A DNA stretch of 64,000 bases from Hypoxylon rubiginosum (Eukaryota > Ascomycota > Sordariomycetes > Xylariales > Hypoxylaceae): positions 558,001 to 622,000 of the forward strand of contig CADCXA010000015.1 of NCBI GenBank assembly GCA_902806565.1. Reading direction: 5' to 3'. The notes under the pieces were generated by a model that had not been told where the DNA came from, ran no database searches, and was given only the letters and a program-made list of their open reading frames with translations. Made by a program: the position numbers and the translations under genes. Positions 1-11,726 of the stretch are shown piece after piece. How positions within the stretch are numbered: the first letter of the stretch is position 1; each line of letters opens with the position of its first letter.

Positions 1-190
1 TTCCACCCAACTTGTACGCCTCTACTCTACTGCCCAGGTAATCCTACCCATAATCACTCCTAACTTTAACATACATTCTACCTTGCCTCGTTTCCCGTAG
101 TCTTCTCATCTCTTGCCACCAATCATCATCTGTGTCTCTTGATTCATTCTCTCCTACTGTAGAAGCCCTGACAGGAGAGAAACAGTAGCA

Positions 191-1159
191 ATGGCAGGGA
201 ATTCAGCAATCGACAGTCTTGATACCCATACAAATGTAGCAGAGTTCATAACAAATGCTATAAATACAGCCATCATTGCCGATGGGAACGCCAAGATGGT
301 CAAGGCTGCACACAAGCTCGTAGGAGAAGTTGTTCACGACTTTGAAACCCGCCTGAGAGAGATGGTCGACACAATCAGGAAGGATACCCAAGATAAGCTT
401 GAGTCCGAACGCCAGCGATACACGCTCGAGAAGGATAGTGCGGTCGACCAGGATACTAAGAAAGTCAAGAACGGCCTATTCGCATTCAGCACTACTGTCC
501 TCCTCAGCCAGTATCTTAAGAGCCCTCAGCTCATAAGTGACGTGACGTCTCCAAACGTCCAGGTATTCGGCCGTACAGCAGGATCCCCTGAGCTTGGTTC
601 TACAACCCCAACCCGTGGCGCTGCGACACTGGAGATACCCAAGAGAGCGAATCCCTTAGGCCACGGCAAGCACCCCCCTGCGATATCTGATCACGATTCT
701 GATGACGACATGCCTCTGAGTCGTAAGCTTTAACTAAACTCAATAGACAGGTATTGATACATGTACTACCTACTAACCGTCTCTTAGGTCTACGTATAAG
801 CAAAAAAAGAAAGATCGTGGATGACGAACCGGGTTCTAATGAAGAGCAGAGGTCAGAATCCCCCCAAGATAGCTCATCCAGTGGCGATATCGACGAGGAG
901 ATCCCGGCAATTATGCCTCCTCGCCGACTGAGCAGTCAAGTTCTCTGAACGCGGCAGGCACCACAAGCCAGACAGGTCCGCTGACTTGTATCTGTCTAGC
1001 ATGTCAAGTAAGACCATGACTGATTAGTATAGTTCCTATAGTGGATCAGAAAACGGACCCCCAGAGCTACCATCGTCTAGCTCCAGGCCGGTACGCAGAA
1101 CTAGGCCGAACCTCAATTATTCGCAGAGGGCGTATTTCAAATCATTGCATATCGGCTGA
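191..1159 (+). CDS. Hypothetical protein, spliced, probably nuclear
   Basis: I do not recognise this family. Exon 1 is 191-722. A clear intron at 723-787 (GTAAGC donor, TACTAAC branch, CTTAG acceptor) joins in frame to 788 onward. The simplest reading then stops at 948 (about 229 aa). A more protein-like C-terminus is obtained with a second, weakly supported intron 940-1027 (GTTCTC donor, TTAG acceptor), which leads to an exon at 1028-1159 rich in Ser and Arg and gives 271 aa. The N-terminal 90 residues are charged and probably helical or coiled. The middle is Ser/Pro/Asp-rich, and a basic KKRK patch just after the first splice junction could be a nuclear localisation signal. The ATG at 191 follows a purine-rich context. 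The first intron is well supported; the 3' end is uncertain. Confidence 0.5.
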
Positions 1160-1553
1160 AAGAACCAACTGTCAACTCCTCGGATGTAAGACTTTGCTTA
1201 TAGGTTTCCCTGCATCTGTGTTCAATTGGCTCTATTGGCAGGGGGGGAGGCAAAGGTCATCAGGGTGGCTGAATATTTGCTCTTAAATTAGAGAATGTGA
1301 CTGGTTGGGAGCGCGGGAACTATGTACTTCGAATCTTGCTAGGAGGCGATGATACAGGTCTAGAAGGTCAAAATCTTTGATCGAGGTCACGAAATAATTA
1401 GTCTACGGATCCCTCGCAAAATTGAAGAGCCTCTACTGAACAACTCCGACCCTATGCGTTCTATTCTCGTGACGTGTATGTGCATCTATAGTTATTTCCT
1501 TCCCCTGTCGTAACGTACACGTAAGAGCCCGAAGCGAGAAGCCTGCTGCCCGA
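1160..1553. other. Intergenic, no gene seen
   Basis: This stretch separates the 3' end of the hypothetical gene from the 3' end of the F-box gene (convergent). It probably holds both 3' UTRs. I see no conserved coding pattern, RNA gene or repeat. Confidence 0.6.
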
Positions 1554-3299
1554 CTACCTCTCGCCACGAATACCATAGCTCTTAACCCGGCTGAAGAAGA
1601 AGGGCTTGTCGTTCTTAAGCGCGAACTCGGCCCAGTCGTCCGTCAGCTTGTTGTAGCTCCAGAAGCCCTTCCACGCCAGCTTGTTGTTGTTGCTGCGAGC
1701 GGTGCCGCTGCCCCCTTTACTCCGGAACGTCAGCTCCATGCGGTACATGTATTTCGGTCCGACACCCTCCGTCTCGACGTACAGGTCGCCCTCCATGTCG
1801 GCGAGGCCGGCGGTGGCGGCGGCGCCGTCGGGATTATTATTATTATCGAGCGACGAGGACAGGCGCCAGCGGCCCCGGAGGCCGGCGCCGACGACGGCGG
1901 ACGGGAGGTGGTGGGGGCCGGCGCCGCCCCGGTGCAGGGCGAGGGCGTCCCGGGTCAGGTGGTGGACGACGTGGGCGGGCTCGTCGGTGGTGAGGAGGGA
2001 GACGGCGGTGCCGTCGCCGAAGAGGCGCAGGTAGCGGTAGTACGTGACGATGTGGACGGGGGTGTTCCAGGAGATCTGGTGGGCCGAGGACTGGCCCGCG
2101 CGGATGTAGTTGACGGTGCTGATGTAGCAGCCGTTGAACCGGACGCGCGGGCGCCGGCGGAACATGGCTTGCCATGAGGAGTTGTACAGGTTGCGCAGCA
2201 GCACTGTTGTTGCTGCTCGGCTCTCTTCTTGCCGCCGCTGTGATAGCTCGTCTGGCGTTAGGACTTCGTTGTCGTTGTCGTCGTCGCCGTCTACTACTGC
2301 TAGTCCCTGCTCCTCCTGCTGCTGCGCCGCGTCCAGGGGCTCCCACGTCACGCCCCGCTGCCAGTGGTAGTGCATGGCGGCGAACCCGAACTCGGGTCCC
2401 AGGCACACGCGCCGCCAGATGCGGTCCTCGGTCGCGACCAGGTAGGCCAGGCGCCGGCAGACGCGGGCCAGGCGCGCGAAGTCGCCGACGTCGGTCACGG
2501 CCACGTCGCGCAGGACGTGGACCAGTATCTCGTCCGGCAGCGCGGCGATGGGGCACGGCGGCGGGGCGGCACCCTCACACTCTGGCGGGGTGGCCTCGAT
2601 CCGCAGGCTCGAGAAGCTGGTGATCAGGTCCGGGAGAGACAAAGGGGCGGCGACGGCGGCGGTGGTGGGGCCTTCTAGGGAGTGGTGGGCGGTGTTGGGG
2701 ACGGTGGCCGAGGCGTTCGACGGGTTGACCTGCTGCTGCTGTTGTTGTTGTGCCGAAGAAGAGGAAGAAGAAGAAGGAGGTTGCTGCTTGGCCCAGCGGC
2801 CCGGGAAGTGCTTGTTGCGGTACGACTGGTCGACGTTGTCGTCCATGCGGAAGGCCTTACGGTACAGCTGCAGGCTATCGCCGAGCTTCCCGGCCGTCTC
2901 CTTTTCGACCGCCGTCTCGTAGAAGTCTAGGGCCGTCTGCGGCTCTCCGTCCTTAGCGGGGCCGGCAGCGGTAGTAGAAGCATCTTGGCGGCCGAGCCTC
3001 TGGCCTCCTCCTACGGTTCTACCGGAGGAGGTGGCGGCATCGGGCTCGTCGAACGACTGCGCCTGGATATATTCCTCCTCGTCTTCTGGCGGGTGGGGGA
3101 CGGCACGCGAAGCGGCTTTTCTATTTGCAAACTCATTTCTCTTGGGTGGCTTGTCCGACGCCGAAGGCCCGGCTTGCGCTGGGGTCGGTCTCTGCCGCTG
3201 CGAACTGCCCGGGTTTCTTGAACGGGCTGATACTTCGGCACGCCATTGCTCTCTAAAGTTTTCCAGTTCGGATTGTATCTGCTCAGTGGGCTGGTCCAT
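1554..3299 (-). CDS. F-box protein of the Fbxo9/Pof7/Hrt3 type
   Basis: Intronless 581-residue protein. Proteins of this family are substrate receptors of SCF (Skp1-cullin-F-box) ubiquitin ligases. Residues about 1-120 are a disordered, charged N-terminus. Residues about 122-165 form a single TPR-like helical pair (ALDFYETAVEKE.. and LQLYRKAFRMD), the arrangement typical of Fbxo9/Pof7. A Ser run followed by a Gln run lies near residues 175-190. The F-box is at about 250-295 (LPDEILVHVLRDV and CRRLAYLVATEDRIWRRVC), followed by the conserved region starting WEPL and containing RVRFNGCYIS, which continues to the C-terminus. The ATG at 3299 is the first in frame. The 3' half of the coding sequence is markedly GC-rich. 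It is transcribed away from the mitochondrial carrier gene across an 853 bp divergent region. Confidence 0.9.
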   Translation of the reverse strand: MDQPTEQIQSELENFREQWRAEVSARSRNPGSSQRQRPTPAQAGPSASDKPPKRNEFANRKAASRAVPHPPEDEEEYIQAQSFDEPDAATSSGRTVGGGQRLGRQDASTTAAGPAKDGEPQTALDFYETAVEKETAGKLGDSLQLYRKAFRMDDNVDQSYRNKHFPGRWAKQQPPSSSSSSSAQQQQQQQVNPSNASATVPNTAHHSLEGPTTAAVAAPLSLPDLITSFSSLRIEATPPECEGAAPPPCPIAALPDEILVHVLRDVAVTDVGDFARLARVCRRLAYLVATEDRIWRRVCLGPEFGFAAMHYHWQRGVTWEPLDAAQQQEEQGLAVVDGDDDNDNEVLTPDELSQRRQEESRAATTVLLRNLYNSSWQAMFRRRPRVRFNGCYISTVNYIRAGQSSAHQISWNTPVHIVTYYRYLRLFGDGTAVSLLTTDEPAHVVHHLTRDALALHRGGAGPHHLPSAVVGAGLRGRWRLSSSLDNNNNPDGAAATAGLADMEGDLYVETEGVGPKYMYRMELTFRSKGGSGTARSNNNKLAWKGFWSYNKLTDDWAEFALKNDKPFFFSRVKSYGIRGER

Positions 3300-4152
3300 C
3301 CTGGCTAAAAGACACGGTCACGACTCTACGTAATGCTTTTAAAAATAGTCAGAATATTAAAATTTGAGATTTTGAATTTGAAGGTCTATGCGGTTAAAGT
3401 TTACTCAGGTGTATCGTGTCAGAGGTAAAAGGTTCCCCGGAGTTTAAAGAGTTGGTTGGTGAGCTATCAAGTGAAGTCAAGTGTGAGTGGCGCCGACTAG
3501 ATGGGTCATAGGCGTTGAGGTGCATTATCATAGGACCCTAATAGGTACATTCATGGGTCTATCTTATCACCGACATAGAGTCAGTGTGTCAGACCGAACC
3601 TGCAGACTGCCCGCAGAGGGGTCCTTCGGGGCGTCTCTAGCGGGACCCCTAAAAAGTTTAAGACCATCCGATTGGCCTTTGACATCATGGATAAGGCAAT
3701 TTATGCATAGCTCCGAGCAATCGCAGCAGTTTGTCACTTATCGATATCGCATTTTCCGTTAGGTCGGGTTTTGAAGAAAAGAAGCTCGGGCTCGGCCTGA
3801 GATCGGCAAAAGAAATATTTCTAAATCAGTTTAGCCTCATCGCTCTCTATGTATTAATGACGCGAAGAAAAACTACAACGCCCGACACCCGCAACCCGCA
3901 CACCTTGAGAATCCGCCATCGCAGCTTTTCTCGCCCCTTGAACCCTCTCTCTCTCTCTACCTCCCCAGTTAATTTACCTTTACTCATAGACAAATTGCCC
4001 ACCTAAACGGTAACCTCCGCCATTTCAAGTACGAACCTACCTCTAACTTTTTATTTTCAACTGTTTTACGATACGTCTCGTGGTCCTCTTCTCTACACCG
4101 CATCGAGCTTCTATAAAGGGTACGCCCGGTACCACCGGGCTGAGTGCACATA
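3300..4152. promoter_or_regulatory. Divergent intergenic region, F-box gene / MTM1
   Basis: This is the shared upstream region of two divergent genes. A pyrimidine-rich tract with a CTCTCTCTCTCT run lies at about 3940-3965, and a TATAAAGG-like box lies at about 4111-4118, some 40 bp before the carrier start codon. No ORF in it looks genuine. Confidence 0.5.
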
Positions 4153-5524
4153 ATGAGCACAATGGCTCCTAATCACAGCTTCGACGGCCAAAACCACGAC
4201 CGATTAGGAGGCGAGGACGCTTTCGCAGGACAGACGATGGTTTCATCCCAAGACGACGGGAGCGACGGAATGGATATCTCGGCCGGCCAGAAGATGCTAT
4301 CCGCCATTACCGGTAGTCTACTGACCTCGCTGTTAGGTAAGTTTTCATTTGCAATATCTGAGTCATGATGATAGCCTCAACTAACAACTTCGTATAGTCA
4401 CCCCTCTCGATGTCGTTCGTGTCCGATTGCAGTCGCAAGGTTCGTCACAACCTGTTGCGGAGTATCAGAAGCTTGCGATATCGTCACCCAGTGCTTTCCG
4501 ACCGTCGAACCTTGGTGTCACTGCCTGCTGCAGAGAAGTGTTCTTCATGAATAACAATGCCGAAGTCTGTGTTGCTGGTCCGATGGGGAACGTGGCTGTA
4601 CCCGGAGAGTGTGCTGCCGAAGAGGTCCAGAAGAGGAGGTTTAACTCGACCTTTGACGGCATGAAGAAGATTGCGCGCAACGAGGGTGTCTCGGCCTTAT
4701 GGAGGGGTCTCTCGCCGACTCTGGTTATGGCCGTGCCGGCCAATATCATCTATTTCACCGGATATGAGTGGCTACGCTCCAACAAAGCGAGTCCCGTCAA
4801 TAAGATTGCCAAGGACGACTACGCACCCCTAATAGCTGGCGCCTCTGCGCGGACCATTGCTGCCATCGCGGTCGGCCCCATCGAGCTTTTCCGAACTCGA
4901 CTCCAGGCCTCCACAGGCACAACTACGACTGGCCATCTAACAAATACGTTCACGGATATCCGAGGAATGGTGACCAGGGGTGGCTATGGCTCGCTCTGGC
5001 GCGGCCTTCCCTTAACCCTTTGGCGAGACGTACCTTTTTCGGCCATATACTGGTTCGGGTATGAGAGCATCAGGGGAAAGCTTACGGACATGCGAGAGGA
5101 GCGGCAAGGCCGATCTCTGACCCGAGAGAGTGGCAGTTCAAGATCGCGAGCTCGGAGCAGATCTCAGAGCAGAGAGGGTCACGCCGCCACTTTTATGGAT
5201 AGTTTTACTGCCGGAGCTATCTCGGGCGCATTCGCATCGAGCGTCACGATGCCGTTCGACGTCGGCAAGACCAGGACACAGGTCTATAGAGATACGGCGA
5301 GAAGCACTCCAATACCGGAGGACCGAAATATGGTTCGGTTGCTTTGGCACATCTATTCCACGGAAGGCTTATCGGGGCTTTTCAGAGGATGGCTCCCTCG
5401 GACTCTCAAAGTTGCCCCGTCATGTGCGATCATGATTAGCAGCTACGAAGTCGGAAAGAGAGTATTTAGGAGCGTCAACGAACGTCAGGCTGCGAAGCAT
5501 GACGGCCATGCGGGCGAGCCTTGA
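4153..5524 (+). CDS. mtm1: Mitochondrial carrier, Mtm1 / SLC25A39-SLC25A40 type
   Basis: Inner-membrane solute carrier of 436 aa. Yeast Mtm1 is needed for manganese loading of Sod2 and for mitochondrial PLP and iron-sulfur homeostasis; the human homologues SLC25A39/40 support glutathione import. Exon 1 is 4153-4336, the intron 4337-4397 (GTAAGT, CTAAC, ATAG) and exon 2 4398-5524. Three carrier repeats are visible, with the signatures TPLDVVRVRL, GPIELFRTRL and MPFDVGKTRT. The first matrix loop is long and holds four cysteines (C105, C106, C119, C133), as in the SLC25A39 class. A Ser/Arg-rich insertion (about residues 285-310) precedes the third repeat. The ATG at 4153 is chosen because the upstream in-frame codon at 4144 is GTG; a second ATG lies three codons downstream. 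Confidence 0.93.
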
Positions 5525-6408
5525 CGAATATCATCACCTCTCCACTCAGTTTTTGATTTACGTTTTTGCATTAGCAGGCGTTCTTACGAATAATTATGTT
5601 ATGATACCTTGATTAGAGGCCACAGGATACCGGAAAAGAAAAAGGGGGTCCTTGGTCGGTTCTGTCACTGTTTGGTGTTTTTGCATCAACAGAAAAACGG
5701 TTGCATTCATAGAGACCAAAACTGCGCTTTGGCGTTGGTTGCGGCGATAGATGGTTTTCTGTACATTAGGCACATCACGCATGGTACGGGGAAAAGAGAA
5801 GGCGAAGAAAAGTCTCCATAGATGATGATCGTCAACCTGATCACAAGGCTCCGATGAGCCTTTCTACAGGAAAGAAATATTTAATGCTGACAGTAATTTC
5901 TGAACGCTTTGATACTGGCCCCCAAATTTGTATATTGAATTTGGTTAGACAAACTGCTGATTTTCTGGCTTCAAATTTCAACTAGAGCAAGCATCGCACA
6001 AGCCACTTTACGCGGATCCAATTTCGCGTTTTTTTTTATAATAGGGGGTTTTCTTTTCTCCCCCTCAGCGCGTCTCAAAAGACGCGTTACCCCCGAGTCA
6101 GTAGTAGTACCAATTTCACTTAAGAATTACGGCATCGCAACTTCAACGCCCTACAATTCTATTGTCCGAAAGTTTTCATTTTTCTTTTCTGTTGGCTTAA
6201 TTGAATTTGAGTAACGGACAGCACAATTTGTTCAATTAAGTATTCCTCATTACTATTAATGAATTGAACTCGTGCATACACCACGCTGCTGCTACTACGT
6301 CATCTCAGTCTATCACATCTTCGTAGTAGTCGACCACGGCTACCTAGACCTCGACATCCGCAGCCGCGATTGTCTATTTTGCCATACCCATCTACACCCG
6401 CGCGCGCA
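5525..6408. other. Intergenic, upstream of the uracil-DNA glycosylase gene
   Basis: No gene seen. It holds the 3' UTR of the carrier gene and the promoter of the glycosylase gene. A TACGTCA half-CRE-like site is at 6296-6302, about 107 bp before the start codon. A poly-T run is at about 6030-6038. Confidence 0.5.
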
Positions 6409-7665
6409 ATGTCGTCCCTGAAGCGCAAGAGCGAAGGCCCGCTGGCGTCGGCCGACGGCAACAAGAAGCCCAAGGTGAACGCGAGCATCACGTCGTTCTT
6501 CGGGGCGCCCAAGAGCTCTCCGGCCGGTGCCGGTACCGGTACTTCATCCGCCCCGTCTTCTTCCCCCGCAGAGCCGGCGTCCTCGTCTTGGAACAAGGAC
6601 AAGTGGGTGGCGGGTCTGACGGTGGAGCAGAAGCGCCACCTGCAGCTCGAGATCACGACGCTGGACCCCAGCTGGCTGCAGCACCTGCGCGACGAGATCA
6701 CCACACCGGAGTTCATCGCGCTCAAGAAGTTCCTCGAGAGCGAGGTCAAGGCCGGCAAGAAGGTGTTCCCCCCTAGGGAGGACGTATATTCGTGGTATGT
6801 TTTCTTCTTTTACCTACCTCTCTACGCTCGATGAGCCGGTTTTACGTAATCTTGGGGGTATCTATCTATAATGTAGCTACCTACATGTAGGTAATGTTGG
6901 ATACGTACCCAACTCAGGCAAATAGGAAAAGCCCCGTATGACTAAATATCCATCCGTTGCAGGTCGCGCCACACGCCCTTCAACAAGGTCAAGTGCGTGA
7001 TCCTAGGCCAGGACCCGTACCACAACTTCAACCAGGCGCACGGCCTAGCCTTCTCGGTGCGGCCCCCCACCAAGGCGCCCCCGTCCCTCAAGAACATGTA
7101 CACGGCGCTCCGGAACGACTACCCGTCCTTCGCGCCGCCGCCCGACGGCGGCGGGCTGCTGACCCCTTGGGCCGAGCGCGGCGTCCTCATGCTCAACACG
7201 TGCCTGACGGTGCGCGCGCACGAGGCCAACTCGCACGCCAAGCGCGGCTGGGAGCGCTTCACGCAGCGCGTCATAAGCCTGGTCGCCCAGAAGCGCACGC
7301 GCGGCGTCGTGTTCATGGCCTGGGGCAAGCCCGCCGCCGAGCGGGTGACGAAGGTCGACGCCAAGCGCCACCTCGTCCTGCGCAGCGCCCACCCGAGCCC
7401 CCTCAGCGCGTCGCGCGGCTTCTACGACTGCGGGCACTTCAAGCAGGCTAACGAGTGGCTCGCGCTCCGGTACGGCGAGGACGGCGTCATCGACTGGAAC
7501 CTGAACCCGGCTGCTGCTGCTGCGACGACGACGCCTGCGAAGAAGGCCGAGGTCCCGCCGCCCGTGGTCGCTGTCGGGAAGGTCGACGAGAAGGGCGGCG
7601 AGGATAGCAAAGTCCTACAGGAGGAAGGCGAGGAAGGCACCGCGAAGGATGGCGAATCGGACTGA
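6409..7665 (+). CDS. ung1: Uracil-DNA glycosylase (family 1)
   Basis: Removes uracil from DNA as the first step of base excision repair. Exon 1 is 6409-6794, the intron 6795-6962 (GTATGT..GCAG) and exon 2 6963-7665, giving 362 aa. The catalytic water-activating motif GQDPYH sits soon after the splice junction, and the uracil-recognition/minor-groove loop HPSPLSASRGF follows later, with GVVFMAWGKPA between them. The N-terminus holds basic stretches (SLKRKS, NKKPK) that suggest nuclear import, then NASITSFF, which resembles a PCNA-interacting box with Asn in place of the usual first Gln. The C-terminal 60 residues are an Ala/Glu-rich tail beyond the catalytic fold. Codon usage is strongly GC-ending. 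The ATG at 6409 is the first ATG in frame. Confidence 0.95.
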
Positions 7666-10600
7666 GTCTAGTCCTTAGTAGTATGGCAACGAGGCGTCCA
7701 GGCTTCTTAATTTCTGGCTGTGTTACGGCCTGGCGTTCTACGGTATATAAGTGGTCGGACGGGGGTGTTCATGTGGCATATCAAGATTGTACAGGTTAGC
7801 CAAAAATTACCCTTTGGAAGGGACTCCGGAATCAAAGTAAATAAGTCTGTCAGTACTTGTTGATTCGAATTCAAGTCACCCGTGATTCGGCACTTTGAAA
7901 CGCAGTTGAATTTGTCTTGGCTGGCATTGAACGGCTAAGGATTAGGCGTGCTACCTATCCCGTCTACTATAGAGATACTTGTGTGGCCCTTAGGGCTACT
8001 TGCGCGGGTCGAACACACCCACGCCCCCCCGAAGCAAGTATACCAAAGTGAGGAAAGGATAGCATAGAAGTGATCCATCGGCGATATTATGCGGCGCACA
8101 ATGCGAGTCATCCGTATCCGAACCGCAGCAGATCACTTGCTAGCTGCTCAGACACTGCGCAACCCTAGCGGCTCCAGCGGAGATTCTCTAGGAACACCGT
8201 CTTACATGGAGATGGTATACCGTCATCTTGTTAGATGAAACGATGAGATCGCGTCTCAAATCGAGCCAGACTCGAGGCTTTTAGTAATTACGCACGTATA
8301 AAAACCACGTCATTGCTGTAGATAGACCCGCAGTCGCTAGACCCGGTACCCAAGAAGCGAGTTGAAGGCAAGACTTCGTGGGGGGAAAGTGATCCAGCAG
8401 TCAGGTAGCTAATAGAAGTCCGAGACCAGAAGGTCGGAACCGGAATACGGAGCAGAAGCCTCCCATGGCACCACCTAGATCTTGGCGCATGAATGGATCC
8501 GCGACAACGTGTCTGCACGGATGCTTCACATTCAAGTAGCGACGAATGTCAGTTCGCAAGGCTACCTGTATACGAGGGAAAAAGGTTATTAGGTATCAGC
8601 ATTAACTCGATCGAGATAAACGGCAAGGCTGTTTAGAGGAGCTGTCTCGGGAACCGGAAATGGGGACTTTCTAGTTGCCCCACTAATATACCGTTACATG
8701 CCGTCGTCGTATTGCGCAGAGGTTATCTTATCCCCCTTTCCTATGCCCTATGCTACTGTAGGTACGCCCTAGGAGTAGGTAGTGAGAAGGCTGGTCTTGG
8801 GATGTTAAAAACAAACTGACTGATAAGATCTCTCATCTGACAACTCTTAGTTCAACTTCCGGAGAATACCAACCTACCTTAGGTACCTAATGTTGGATCC
8901 GAATGTCAGATAAGACACATGTGTGTACTATGTAAATATGCGTGTCCGGGTTATCGTGGGTTTGGGGGGAAAAGGGTACAACTGGGCCTGGGATCACGCG
9001 CTAATCATGCAGGTCCCTTGGTCCCTTAATGCCAGATGCAAGGCGAGCCACACTGCCTGCACACCATCTTATCGAGCTTGGTGTAGACGTGTATCATGCT
9101 GAAGTGACGGGAACTTGTGAGTACCGGGAGGTACAAATTTGGTTAGTGGCGCTTTCTAGACCCTGAGAGGCTCAAGCAGAGCAAAAGGTCAAAGTCCCAC
9201 GATTCTGAGCACTGGAGTCTCCACGTCTCTTCCGTCGCCTTTTTGAGAGGTGTCAGTGCTTCTGCTATAACCTTGTTGGCCTTGGATGTGCTTGATGATC
9301 GGAAGGCCGGGGGGTCCGAGGAAACGGCACAATGGTGCGAAGTCCCCAGGTCCCTTTAAAGCCCTCTAATTCATCATTGGACGCGAAAAGTCGCGATCAG
9401 TGCAGAACACGTCCAATGGGTTGGGGTGCTCTGGGTGCCCCAATAGTATGGAGTAGCAATGCACCAATGGCTCGCAGCTTGGTTCCGTCCAAATCAGGCT
9501 TCTCCTCCCTGCGGGTGACTTCACCACGTTGCCAACTCATCTGAAACCCCCGTCCACCCAAAGTGACTGGTCGGGCTGGACCCAATGGTTTTCGTGAATT
9601 AATTGGGTTCAAATTCCGAACTGATGAGTTGTTGCTTTATGCAGGCTTGACGCCTTGAGAATAATAAATTTGGACGAGGGGGAAAAGGGGGCGTCGACGA
9701 TAATTGTCTTGGCACCCTTTTTTTCTTTCTTCTAATCAGATCAGTGGTCATCGAGACACCCTTCTCTCTCGACTACGTGCGTCGACTGACGATACTAAAA
9801 TTTCGTGGGCGCACATATTCGTTCGTGCTGTTTCAATATGAATTGTTGTACAGCACGAAGTCGGCTACGGACAGGCCTGGATCCAAATTGGATACAGGTT
9901 CAAACGACCAGAGGGATGATTTGGGTAAACGTGGGTTGGACGAATCCGGAGAATGGTAACATCTGGAGTGGTACCTGATATAGAACTGCCGATGGTGCTC
10001 CGATGATGTTCAACCCCGTCTATTCAAATCTTACACTGCAGTGCAAGAAACGAAATCGACCTGCCGCTGATTAGCCTTGACTTAGGTGGTACCCAACTTT
10101 AGGTGATGGCCGAAATACACGTGCATGGTGTTGCCGTGTTGCCGTAAACTAGAAGCGACGAAAGCTCAACGAATGGTTTCTAGAGGATGGCTAGTCCCGT
10201 AGATGAAGCTATCGTCAGGTTAGATTTAGCACAACATCAGCTGTTCGAGCCGATACTATGTATTACATAGCTCGAGGCTTGGATTAGCAGCTAATTTACC
10301 AATAACTCGGCACAGGACCTGCTTAACTAGTCGAAAAGAAGAAAAGCAGAGGTATTTAGTTTTCGTACCAGGGTTAAAGCAAACATGGGCAGCTAGTAGG
10401 TTAGAAAAGAAAAGAAAAAAAATCGAATAAAAATAGAAGGGAAACTGGTGAGTAGCGAACTCGAGATAGATGCCTCGAGCAACCTGGATATTTGTAGTTT
10501 GTACTATGCAAACGGAAGTACATTTGTACATATGTAGTTTAGGTGACTTGGATTCGGGTTCCTACATTGGTGATTCCACGATGATTCCACGACGATGACG

Positions 10601-11726
10601 GGTGCCATCTGGGGAAATATTTCGCCAAAAAGTCTTTGACTGTTGAATTGTTGACCGGGTTGTGGTCCGGTCATGACATCCCGCCCTGTAATTTAAGGTC
10701 TTTTTAATGGTGTCGAGTAGAAACGCGAACATGTGAAGTATCATTCGCCTAGCCTTACGTGAAAAGTGACTTCTGGATACAATAGGCTGTTTTCAGTGTA
10801 ACAACTACAACTCAGAATCCATTGGCCCCTGGACGATACTGACCAATGCGCCGCTGCCTCACCTTCTCCACACAACGGTCGCAGCGGTCCAACACTCAAG
10901 CTGTCCAATCCTAGCCCTTGACCTAACGGCGCCTACCTGGCGGACTAGCACCGAAAGAACTAAAATAATCTCCCCTAAAGGCGCTATACCTATAGTGGAT
11001 AGTCCATGCAGGGTACGCAGAGGTACCTACAGTGTACCAACTCAGGCTGCTCAGGATGCCTGGTCCTTGGACATGCGTGTAGATTGGTTAGATGGGTTAG
11101 ATTGGTAGTAGATTGGGGGGGAATAGCAGCGAGGACGACTTCCTTGATCCCATCGTTTACTTTCATGTGTCTCTCTCGTTGAAGTTTGGACCACCCCTTA
11201 ATTATTTTTTTTCCCCTTGTGCTTTTGCGCCTTGATCCAATTTTTTGAACTTCCTCATGCATGCATCTTGATACCCTTCGTTTTACAGCTTCATCAGAAT
11301 CTCGTGAAGTCTTCAATTCTAATCGTTTGATCTTTTTCTTTTTCTCCTTTTCCCTTTTCCATCCCCCCTCCATATCGAGACGAGGGTGTACCCCTTATTG
11401 GTTCCTGCCCTGGTTATCGAGTTCTCCCACCACCGGCCGTAGGATATCTCGAAAATCACACCGTCCCGGCAAGAGGTCGAAGCTCCGTTGGCAATACCAT
11501 TCGATATTATTACTTACTTGATACCCAACCCCCACTCCCGCTGGCGCAAATCTCTCTCTCCTCTTCAAACATTCTAATGCGTTAGACTTGTGCCAAATCT
11601 CGATTATCAAAAAAAAAAACACGACCATTTGGCTGCCCGCCTTTCAATCTTTCGATTTTGAATTACGCCGTGTCGTGTCCGGAATCTTTATCCAGCTAGA
11701 CACCGACCTCAGGTCTACCAATCACA
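7666..11726. other. Long intergenic region, no gene seen
   Basis: About 4.1 kb between the glycosylase gene and the Msb1-like gene. The open frames are all below 130 codons, show no family resemblance and occur on both strands as expected by chance. A small perfect inverted repeat (TTGGGG...CCCCAA) lies at 9421-9443. From about 11300 to 11726 the plus strand becomes pyrimidine-rich, which fits the promoter and 5' UTR of the downstream gene. No tRNA or rRNA was found by eye. Confidence 0.5.

Noticed and set aside
1843..2923. Long open frames on both strands over the F-box gene
   Set aside because: They are shadows of GC-rich coding sequence, with Arg/Ala/Pro-rich composition typical of off-frame translation.
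6957..7451. 164-codon frame overlapping the glycosylase exon 2
   Set aside because: Off-frame shadow of the GC-rich glycosylase sequence; the real frame carries GQDPYH and HPSPLS.
9590..9630. GGGTTCAAATTCC resembling a tRNA T-arm
   Set aside because: No matching acceptor, D-arm or anticodon arm at the right distances on either side.
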